Positions 25,563 through 33,075 of a stretch of 64,000 bases of DNA are shown here, one piece after another (within the stretch, counting starts at the first letter, position 1; the number at the start of each line of letters is the position of its first letter). The notes beneath the pieces were generated by a model. The model saw only the letters and a program-made list of their open reading frames with translations. It ran no database searches and was not told the DNA's origin. Both the position numbers and the translations under genes were made by a program. Where the stretch lies: NCBI GenBank assembly GCA_002070945.1, contig MWEG01000108.1:1-64000 (forward strand), read 5' to 3'. This DNA comes from Lentisphaerae bacterium ADurb.Bin082. GTDB taxonomy: Bacteria > Verrucomicrobiota > Lentisphaeria > Oligosphaerales > Oligosphaeraceae.

Positions 25563-28358
25563 ATGTTGAAAAAGCTGTTCATGTCCTTATTGCTCAGCGC
25601 TGGTCTGCTCTCCGCGCAGGAGGTCAGCACCGCCATCGGCAACTGGCAGCTCAATGTCGACGCCGCCGGCAACATTGCTGTGTCCTACGCCGGCAAGACT
25701 CTCATCAGCCGCTTCAGCCTTGCGGCCTTCACACCAGGCTGGAAACAGCAGAGCTTCAATTTCCAGAATGCTGCCATGACCCGAGACGGCAATGCCTTCT
25801 CCTGGCACAAACAGGATCAACAAGCCGACGCTAAACTCACCCTCACGTTCACCGATAAAACCCTGCGCATAGCCCTCAATATGCTCGCCCAGCCCACCGG
25901 ACCCGTCGAATTCGGCATTTACATTCCGCCAGATAGCCCGAAGACCAGCGATGGCCTGATCTTCCTCTGCGGCGATGGTCAGCCCATCAGCATCAATGAC
26001 GAGGAAAAATTCTCCAACTGCGGGCTCAGCACGCTGGTTTTTGACTTGCCCGAGCACCGCTACACTCTTGCCCGTACTGAAGGCCCCTTTGTTTTTATGC
26101 TTCAGGATAAACGCCGCGACTACGAAAAAGCTATCCGCTACATCATGTCCACTCATGTGACTGACGAAGCCAAAGCCATCGCCACTACCGTGGAACTCAC
26201 CGTGGAGGACTTCACCCCCGCCGAAGTCGCCAAGCGCCAGCGCCGTTTGCGCGTGCCGCTGCGTCGCGTGACGCCCATAGCGCTGGCCAACGCCGGCTTC
26301 GAAGACGGTAAGGACAACTGGTCATTCGGCAAGACGGCGAGCCTCGACCGCGATAACGTCCACTCCGGCGAACAGGCCGCTTGCCTGACCGTCAATGACC
26401 CCATGACTGAAGAAGTTTATATCACGCGCCGGGTGCCTATCGTCGGTGGCAGGGTCTACGATGCCTCCTGTTTCGTTAAAACCGAAAATGTTGTGCCCAA
26501 GGCCGGCAGAATGCCATCTGTCGGCGCAGGTCTTATCGTGGAATGGGCTGACAAAAATGGCAAATGGTTTGACTCTGGTCAGTACGCCTGCGATATCTTC
26601 GGCACCAAGGACTGGCAACTCAAGGAATGCAAGGGGCTGCGCGCTCCCCTTGATGCCGGCTTTGCCACCGTCTTTCTCGCCCTCCGCGGCGCGGGCAAAG
26701 CCTGGTTTGACGATTTCAGCCTGCGTCAAGTTGACATCTCGGTGAACAAGCTCAGGCCTGAACCCGATGCCGTCCTGGCCACCAACACGCCATTCTTCGA
26801 GTGGACGCCTTTGATGATGGGCGTCAACTCCTACGTCCTCGAACTGTCCCGCGACGAAAGCTTCCCCGCCGGTGACGCCACCCGCCGCTACGAACTCGGC
26901 GTTGACGCCAAATGGCAGCTGCGCGAGCCGCTGCCGCCCGGCACTTGGCATTGGCGTGTCACCACCGTGGGCTGTACTGATGTGCAGCCGTGGTCTTTCA
27001 CTCACGACGTGCCAGTGGAGCGCGACTGCCTGCCGCCTACCATCGCGGGCCGCGCTTGGCGAGTCACCACGCCGGACAGCAGCGTCACCCTCGTTGTCAG
27101 CGACGAAGATGCGCAGGCCCCGACCATCGCTGCCAGCATCGCCGCCAACCAGGCCGTCAGCGTCAGTGTTCCGCGCCCTTTGGGCGAAAAGCGTTTTGAA
27201 TACACTCTGAGCATGTCCGGCGGCTGGCCGCGCGGCTTGAATACCCTGCACGTCACCGCGACCGATCCCAGCGGCAACCGCGCCGAGCAAGCCCTCTGGC
27301 TGCTCCACGCAGCCAAACCGGCTGACGTCGTCATCATTGACAGCGACGGCAACTACAACCAGAACGGCCAGAAAATCTTCCCCCTGGGCATCTACGAAGT
27401 GCGGGCGAATGACATGCCGCTGATCAAGGGGGCCGGCTTTGAAGTCGTCCACACCTACCGCTGGGAGGGCAGCCAGGACGACGTCGCCTGCCGCGAATAC
27501 CTTGACGCCTGCGCCGCCAATGGTCTGCGGGCTTTCATCGGCTTTGACCGCGGCGTGGGCAGCGGCAGCGGCATGGTTCAGGGCAACTTCGAACACCTTG
27601 CCAAGCGCGTCGGTGCGCTGGCGGACCATCCCGGCCTCTTTTGCTGGTATCTGTACGACGAGCCGGAAATCGCCAAGCAGTACGTCTCACCGGCGTTGCT
27701 GACCAGCCTGGCTGAACTAGTCCGTGAGCTTGATCCCTATCATCCCGTGGTGATGACCACCTGGGGCAGGGGCATGAACAAGTACCGGCGCACTTGGGAC
27801 ACTCACTGGACCCAGAGTTACCACAAACCTGCGCAAATCGTCAAAACCATTGCCAGTCACCGCGAACTCCTGCTCAATGACTCGCCGATTACTCTCCTCA
27901 TCCATTGCTACGACCAGAGTCAGAGCAAGGCCTTCCGGAATAAAATGCCCGTTGACCCCGCGCGATTTGAACCGGACGCCGACTGGATGCGTGCTGCTGC
28001 CTTTGTCGGCGTCGTCAAGTCCGTCAATGGTCTATGGTGGTGGTACTATGCATCCCACCAGCAGCAGTTCTACACCGTCGCCCACGTTCCCCATGCGTGG
28101 GACGCCCTCTGCGCGGTTGTCAAGGACATCCGTGAACTCCGTCCACTGATCCTCGCCCCTGGCGCCACCGAGGCCGGCACTGTCGAGGTCAAAAAAGACG
28201 CCCGCGTCGAATGGTGGGCAAAGACCGTCAACGGCAAGCAAACGATCATCGCCGTCAATACCAGCGAAGACGAGTTTGAAGCAGCCATACCCATTCCTGG
28301 CCAGGAACCTACAACCATGACCTTTAAACGCTATGAGGTCAAAGTCATAACTCCCTGA
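25563..28358 (+). CDS. Secreted multidomain glycosidase-like protein
   Basis: The 931-residue protein has a signal peptide (MLKKLFMSLLLSAGLLSAQ); the start at 25563 follows AAGGA and fits the peptide. Residues about 20-230 are beta-rich. Residues about 240-400 look like a CBM4/9-type carbohydrate-binding domain (ANAGFEDGKDNWSFG to KAWFDDFSL). Beta-sandwich repeats of fibronectin style follow (about 410-590). A C-terminal TIM barrel runs from about 600, with CWYLYDEPEIA likely to hold a catalytic Glu and TTWGRGMNKYRRT nearby. It may attack plant or host glycans outside the cell. It is divergent from the sugar isomerase at 24453. The GH family is not recognised. Confidence 0.72.
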   Translation: MLKKLFMSLLLSAGLLSAQEVSTAIGNWQLNVDAAGNIAVSYAGKTLISRFSLAAFTPGWKQQSFNFQNAAMTRDGNAFSWHKQDQQADAKLTLTFTDKTLRIALNMLAQPTGPVEFGIYIPPDSPKTSDGLIFLCGDGQPISINDEEKFSNCGLSTLVFDLPEHRYTLARTEGPFVFMLQDKRRDYEKAIRYIMSTHVTDEAKAIATTVELTVEDFTPAEVAKRQRRLRVPLRRVTPIALANAGFEDGKDNWSFGKTASLDRDNVHSGEQAACLTVNDPMTEEVYITRRVPIVGGRVYDASCFVKTENVVPKAGRMPSVGAGLIVEWADKNGKWFDSGQYACDIFGTKDWQLKECKGLRAPLDAGFATVFLALRGAGKAWFDDFSLRQVDISVNKLRPEPDAVLATNTPFFEWTPLMMGVNSYVLELSRDESFPAGDATRRYELGVDAKWQLREPLPPGTWHWRVTTVGCTDVQPWSFTHDVPVERDCLPPTIAGRAWRVTTPDSSVTLVVSDEDAQAPTIAASIAANQAVSVSVPRPLGEKRFEYTLSMSGGWPRGLNTLHVTATDPSGNRAEQALWLLHAAKPADVVIIDSDGNYNQNGQKIFPLGIYEVRANDMPLIKGAGFEVVHTYRWEGSQDDVACREYLDACAANGLRAFIGFDRGVGSGSGMVQGNFEHLAKRVGALADHPGLFCWYLYDEPEIAKQYVSPALLTSLAELVRELDPYHPVVMTTWGRGMNKYRRTWDTHWTQSYHKPAQIVKTIASHRELLLNDSPITLLIHCYDQSQSKAFRNKMPVDPARFEPDADWMRAAAFVGVVKSVNGLWWWYYASHQQQFYTVAHVPHAWDALCAVVKDIRELRPLILAPGATEAGTVEVKKDARVEWWAKTVNGKQTIIAVNTSEDEFEAAIPIPGQEPTTMTFKRYEVKVITP

Positions 28359-28465
28359 TCTCACGCAGACGACGGGCTCACGGCAAGGGGAGGGCAGAGG
28401 GGAAATCGCAATATATAATCGGTCACACAGAGGGTAATTTTCAGGAGGATGTTTTTTGCGGATTC

Positions 28466-28711
28466 ATGCCGCTTATTTGGAAAGACGCAATAAAGGTGCA
28501 TAATGCACCTATAAAAGCACCTTTATCTGACTTTCAGGTGCAGTTGTTGGATTTAATCAGGTCAAACCGGGGCATTTCCTATGATAAACTGACGGCCATA
28601 ACTGAAAAGAACCGCTCCACTGTGATGCGCAATATTGGAAAGCTGAAGGATGCGGGCATCCTGCGGCGTATAGGCTCCAAAAAAACCGGCTACTGGGAGA
28701 TAGTGGAATGA
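28466..28711 (+). pseudogene. Orphan winged-helix fragment, probably the end of a larger ATP-binding regulator
   Basis: The 81-residue product is a single winged helix (FQVQLLDLIRSNRGISYDKL, then STVMRNIGKLKDAGILRR). This arrangement is common at the C-terminus of AlbA/Schlafen-type ATP-binding proteins and RecG-like regulators, where it follows a proline-rich linker like the KVHNAPIKAPLSD seen here. The ATG lies about 18 bases past a strong AGGAGG, too far for efficient use; an ATG at 28449 fits that site better but is out of frame and soon stops. I read it as a remnant, but a real small DNA-binding protein is possible. Confidence 0.5.
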
Positions 28712-28900
28712 TTTCGGTTCCACATTAAGCCTCATCGATTGAACACGATCGTTTTTTGAGGATACCTCCAGGTATCCAGGTTCGGCAATTGGTGAAATAC
28801 AGCAAAGAGCAGGGCGGCCTACTTACTTTATCATAGCACTATTGTTCAGTCAGGAATATAGCCCATATAGCATGACGGTGATTAAAGAATTGCTGTAATA
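28712..28900. other. Intergenic stretch before repeat R3
   Basis: No gene is visible. A short hairpin, GGATACC with GGTATCC around TCCA (28760-28777), is the only clear structure. Confidence 0.4.
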
Positions 28901-29245
28901 CGTCAGTCTTCTGTAGTGTCTTTACAAGGCACCAGTTTTGGGGTGCGCCGACCCCTAGGCTGAAGCCAGGGGTTAAGCATGGTTAAGCGCCTACAGCGTA
29001 AAGGGCATGACCGTAAGCGTGATACAATTTTGCCGGCTGGATGCCTGGGCAGGATAAGTGTCGAAAGCTCCACTGGCCATTAAAGTCCACTTCCGTCCAC
29101 GTCCACTCACCACTAATGTCCACTTCAGTCCACAGTCCATCGTCTACTAATGTCCATTAAAGTCCACTAACGTCTATTGTCCATTGTCCACTAAAGTGTC
29201 TTACCCGGGTGCCGAACCCCATAGCCTGTCGGGACTCCGAATATC
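28901..29245 (+). repeat. Composite repeat copy R3 (hairpin module and 7/10-bp GTCCA array)
   Basis: The hairpin module occupies 28901-29002 (CGTCAGTCTTCTGTAGTG lead-in, GTGTCTTTACAAGGCAC, a weakened CCCCTAGGC/GCCAGGGG, GCGCCTACAGCG). A link containing GATACAATTTTGCCGGCTGG (29021-29040) follows, then a GTCCA/GTCTA array (about 29082-29195) and the tail GGGACTCCGAATATCAATCG (29230-29249). It matches R2 module for module. Confidence 0.85.
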
Positions 29246-29457
29246 AATCGCTGGCGGTTTGCCTTGACTGCCGGGAAACGTAGCTTGGCCGATTGACTTT
29301 TGGCGGAATTCCATTATACTCAACAGGCGTTGAGTGCAAAGTTTGTCGCTGGCTGTGCGCGGACGCGCACAAGCAGAGATGATTCCCGTTAGCGTGGTCG
29401 TCTTTTTGGGTGTATGATTCAACGGTAGATGGTTTTTTGCTTAGAAAAGGCGGTGGC

Positions 29458-30267
29458 ATGAACAACAGCATGATGACGGTAGACAAGTATTTGCGGCGCA
29501 TTGGCTATGACGGTTCGCAGGAGCCGACCTTGGCGACCTTGAATGGAGTGCAGAAAGCCCACCTCACCAGCGTTCCATACGAAAACCTTGACCTGCTGTA
29601 CCGTCGCGAATGCTCGCTGGCGGTCGAGGTGATGTATGACAAGATTGTCAACCGTCGTCGAGGCGGCTACTGCTTTGAATTGAATGGCCTGTACACTTGG
29701 CTGCTGCGGGAGCTTGGCTTTAAAGTGACCGAATTCTTCGGGCGCTGGCTTTTAGGCGAATCCCTCTCCGTGCCGAAGCGGCGTCATCGCATTCTCCGGG
29801 TTGACCTGCCGGAAGGGCGGTATGTGGCCGATGTCGGCGTTGGACGGGCCTGCCCGCAGACTCCCTTGCGTTTTGAGGCTGATATCATCCAGGAACGCGA
29901 AGGCACCAACTACCGCATCGTCACTGACCCCATCCTCGGCTGGGTCGTGCAGGTCGAAACCGATGCAGGCTATGCCAATTTTTATTCGTTCACCGAGGAC
30001 CCGCAGCAAGCCATTGACTTTGCCTATCCGCATTACTACTGCGCCACCCATCCAAATTCGCCGTTTTTGGCAAAGACAATGGTGCATCTGGCAACGCCCC
30101 TGGGTCGCAACAGCGTCGTTGATGCGTTTGACCCGGAAACTGGCATGAAGGCGCGTCTGTTCCGAATCGGACTGGGCGAGGGCAAAATCAAGGAATTCCT
30201 GGCTCGGACCGAAGCGGAATTCCAGGCAGGACTGCGGGACTATTTTGGGATTGACTGGAAAGGATGA
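29458..30267 (+). CDS. nat: Arylamine N-acetyltransferase
   Basis: The 269-residue protein has the full NAT catalytic triad: Cys72 in RGGYCFELN, His110 in KRRHRILRV and Asp125 in VADVGVG, at the spacing usual for the family. The N-terminal VDKYLRRIGYDG and SVPYENLDL are also typical. It transfers an acetyl group from acetyl-CoA to arylamines, hydrazines or related amines, or in some clusters forms amides in biosynthesis. I chose the ATG at 29458 (AAGGCGG upstream); an ATG at 29473 is an alternative. It stands alone beside an amidohydrolase gene and is cytoplasmic. Confidence 0.93.
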   Translation: MNNSMMTVDKYLRRIGYDGSQEPTLATLNGVQKAHLTSVPYENLDLLYRRECSLAVEVMYDKIVNRRRGGYCFELNGLYTWLLRELGFKVTEFFGRWLLGESLSVPKRRHRILRVDLPEGRYVADVGVGRACPQTPLRFEADIIQEREGTNYRIVTDPILGWVVQVETDAGYANFYSFTEDPQQAIDFAYPHYYCATHPNSPFLAKTMVHLATPLGRNSVVDAFDPETGMKARLFRIGLGEGKIKEFLARTEAEFQAGLRDYFGIDWKG

Positions 30268-30359
30268 GCGGATGCACCAAAGCCATCAGAGGTGCCTTTA
30301 AGTGAGTTTGTCGACTAAAAGCCGTCATTTTCCACAACAGCATGGTCAGGAGGTTCATT

Positions 30360-31253
30360 ATGTTCATCGACATCCACGTCCACACCAGATTTGTTCCGGT
30401 CATGCCGCGACGTGACGGCTCCACCTACGCCTCGCCAGATGAATTGGAGAAGTTCTACCAAGAGGTCGGGATTGAGAAGGCCGTCATTCTGCCAGGTCTC
30501 AGCGAGGCCTGTTCGCATGGGGGTCAGTCGATAGAGGAACTGGTGCAGATGGCCAAGACCAGATACCCTTGGATGATTCCGTATTGCAACATCGCCCCGG
30601 AGATGGTGGACAATAGTGCCTATACCGACGGCATGGAGCGCATGGTGCAGTACTATAAGAGCCTCGGCTGCAAGGGCGTTGGCGAGGTCTGCTCCAACTT
30701 CTGGTTTGACGACCCGCTGATGCTGAATATGTTTGCCGCCTGCGAAGAGTATGACATGCCAGTCACTTTTCATATTTCCATTCGGCCAGGGTACCGCTAT
30801 GGCATTGCTGATGACGAGGGGCTGCCGCGGCTGGAGTTGGTCCTCAAGCTGTTCCGCAATCTGACTTTCCTTGGGCATTCCCAGGCTTTTTGGGCGGAAA
30901 TCGGCCCGATTAAGTCGGAGCAAGACCGCCTGGGCTATCCTAAGGGCAAGATTGAGAAGGAGGGACGCCTGCCATTCCTGATGCGTAAATATCCGAACCT
31001 GCATGGAGACCTCTCGGCTGGCAGCGGCTGCAATGCCCTTATGCGCGATCGCGAATACGCCGCCAAATTTATGACTGAATTCCAGGATCAGCTCTATTTC
31101 GGCACAGACATCTGCTCGACGAGGAATTTTGACTTTGCCCGCGACTACATCAGCTTCCTGCTGGAGATGCGCGACAACGTCGAGATTACGGCTGAAGTGT
31201 TCGAGAAGATCGCCCGAGGAAATGCCCGTAAGCTGTTCGGAATCAAGGACTGA
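30360..31253 (+). CDS. Amidohydrolase-family metal-dependent hydrolase (Amidohydro_2 type)
   Basis: The 297-residue TIM barrel begins with the metal-binding HxH (FIDIHVHTRF), followed by a strand histidine (VTFHIS), another in FLGHSQAFW, and the final aspartate in YFGTDICS, the ligands of the amidohydrolase superfamily. GARKLFG at the end is typical of the Amidohydro_2 branch (decarboxylases and lactonases). AGGAGG precedes the ATG at 30360. It follows the NAT gene by 92 bases. The substrate is unknown. Confidence 0.87.
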   Translation: MFIDIHVHTRFVPVMPRRDGSTYASPDELEKFYQEVGIEKAVILPGLSEACSHGGQSIEELVQMAKTRYPWMIPYCNIAPEMVDNSAYTDGMERMVQYYKSLGCKGVGEVCSNFWFDDPLMLNMFAACEEYDMPVTFHISIRPGYRYGIADDEGLPRLELVLKLFRNLTFLGHSQAFWAEIGPIKSEQDRLGYPKGKIEKEGRLPFLMRKYPNLHGDLSAGSGCNALMRDREYAAKFMTEFQDQLYFGTDICSTRNFDFARDYISFLLEMRDNVEITAEVFEKIARGNARKLFGIKD

Positions 31254-31319
31254 ATATGCGTGGCGCGGAGCCTTTGCCCATTTGATAAGTGCTATCAGGC
31301 AGGCAGCGCACCGGTAATG

Positions 31320-31578
31320 GGTCAGTCTTCTGTAGTGCCTTTACAAGGCACCTGTTTTGGGGCACGTCTATCCCCAGGCTGAAGCCTGGGGTTAAGCATG
31401 GTTAAGCGCCTACGGCGCAAATGGATGTGGACGTTGTGGACATGGTGGACATAGTGGACGGTGGGTGCCGTACGTAGCAGAGCCTTTAGGCTGCCATAAT
31501 TTTCGCGCTTTTAGCGTTTCTGCCGCTGCACGGCATACTCAAAAAATCTTGGCGTCCTTGGCGTCTTGGTGGTTAATC
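31320..31578 (+). repeat. Composite repeat copy R4, the most complete example
   Basis: The hairpin module is at 31320-31420 (GTGCCTTTACAAGGCAC; CCCCAGGCTGAAGCCTGGGG; GCGCCTACGGCGC). A 9-bp TGGACA array (about 31426-31463) and a conserved tail (31463-31534: GGGTGCCGTACGTAGCAG, then AGCCTTTAGGCT, then CGCGCTTTTAGCG) follow. Next comes AAAAAATCTTGGCGTCCTTG and GGTGGTTAATC (31540-31578), a second kind of tail. The rest of 31254-31706 holds no gene. Confidence 0.88.
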
Positions 31579-31706
31579 TTTAACTGACCAATTACGCGCT
31601 CTGGTGCATTTTACGCCCAGTCTTGTTGTATCCCGGCGATTTGCCGGTAAATTTATATCTTTCTTTATCTGATTCTGAAATATGTTTTGAGGACAGGCAT
31701 TTGGCT

Positions 31707-32864
31707 ATGCAATATGATTATGCGGACAACGGAACCAGGGGCGAGGTTCTGGCGCAGGTGCGGCGAGTAGTGGTCAAGATTGGGACGCGCCTGTTGATGG
31801 ACGTCAAAGGCCAAGGCCCGGCCGAACGCATCCGGCAGTTGATGAAGGTTGTAGGCGAGCTTCGCCAGAGCGGCTTGGAAGTCGTGGTGGTGACGTCGGG
31901 GGCGATTGGCGCTGGCATGGAGCTTTTAGAGCTGCGGCGTCGGCCTAAAGGCATGGCGGCGCTGCAAGCCCTGGCTGCGGTCGGCCAGTGCCAGCTGATG
32001 ACGCTGTACGAGGAAGCCAGCTCTGAGCTGGGCTTTCATTGCGGGCAGCTGCTGCTGACCGCCGCTGATCTGCATGACCGCAGCCGACACCTGCGCGTTG
32101 CCCAATGCCTCAACGAACTTCTCGCCCGCGAAGTGCTGCCAGTCATCAATGAAAACGACTCCGTGTGCGTAGATGAGATCAAGGTCGGGGATAATGACAC
32201 CTTGGCGGCCTTGGTGGCTGGCATGGCCCGGGCTGACTTGACCATCCTGTTGACCACTATCGACGGCATGCGCGAACGTGACGAAACGACCGGCGAGCTA
32301 GGCAAGCGCATGAGCGTTGTGCACGAACTGGGCAGTGAAATCTATAATATGGCTCAAGGCACGGACGGCAATCGCTTCTCTGTCGGCGGCATGGTCACCA
32401 AATTGCGCGCCGCCGCCATGGTCACCCGCAGCGGTGAACCGCTTATCATCGCGGAGGGATTCGATTTTGCCATCCTGCCGCGCATCATGGCGGCCGAAGA
32501 CGTCGGCACAATCTTCTTGCCGTCCCGGCATCGGCGCATGCACGCCCGACAGCGCTTCCTGGCTTTCTTTTCCGAGCCGCAAGGCGAGTTGATCGTCGAC
32601 GAGGGCGCAGCAAAGGCCTTGATCAGCCAGGGGCGCAGCCTTCTGCCGGGGGGAATCGTTGGCCTGCGCGGTGTATTCAAGGCCGGCGACACGGTCAGCA
32701 TTGTCAATCTGGCCCGCCAGGAAATTGCTCGCGGCACGGTGAATTTCAACCATGAGGACGTTTCCCGGATTTGCGGTGCGAAAAGCGGCGATTTGGCGCG
32801 TCTGCTGGACAGGCCGGTGAACTCCCAGGTGGTCGTGCACCGGGACGCCATGGTCTTGCTGTGA
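31707..32864 (+). CDS. proB: Glutamate 5-kinase with PUA domain
   Basis: The 385-residue enzyme phosphorylates L-glutamate on its gamma-carboxyl, the first step of proline synthesis. The amino-acid-kinase domain (about 18-260) shows VVVKIGTRLL, VTSGAIGAGM, NENDSV and KVGDNDTLAALVA, and FSVGGMVTKLRAA near its end. A PUA domain follows (about 285-370), as in standard ProB. I chose the ATG at 31707, with AGGACAGG 9 bases upstream; an in-frame TTG at 31701 is possible. No proA is next to it in this window. Confidence 0.95.
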   Translation: MQYDYADNGTRGEVLAQVRRVVVKIGTRLLMDVKGQGPAERIRQLMKVVGELRQSGLEVVVVTSGAIGAGMELLELRRRPKGMAALQALAAVGQCQLMTLYEEASSELGFHCGQLLLTAADLHDRSRHLRVAQCLNELLAREVLPVINENDSVCVDEIKVGDNDTLAALVAGMARADLTILLTTIDGMRERDETTGELGKRMSVVHELGSEIYNMAQGTDGNRFSVGGMVTKLRAAAMVTRSGEPLIIAEGFDFAILPRIMAAEDVGTIFLPSRHRRMHARQRFLAFFSEPQGELIVDEGAAKALISQGRSLLPGGIVGLRGVFKAGDTVSIVNLARQEIARGTVNFNHEDVSRICGAKSGDLARLLDRPVNSQVVVHRDAMVLL

Positions 32865-33075
32865 CCATGCCAGCGTGGTTATGACCGCCTTGAGCAGATT
32901 GTCGTTGTGCGCGGCATGTCGACGCATGGCGACGGCGAAGAAGCGGCGGCGCTGTCCGGCGTAGTCGCAGGAGCATGTCGGCGTGCTGGCAAGGTTGAGA
33001 CGACGGCAGCTGCAAGGGCAGGGGTGGACGTGGGGTGAAGAGTGGGTGGTGTTTTTGACGAAGGGGCTGGCGTGC

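Noticed and set aside
26322-27629. 435-residue minus-strand open frame
   Set aside because: Shadow of the secreted glycosidase at 25563; no ribosome site and no recognisable fold.
32865-33075. Possible small gene between proB and the MFS-HEAT gene
   Set aside because: No ribosome site or family pattern in either strand; likely leader sequence of the downstream gene.
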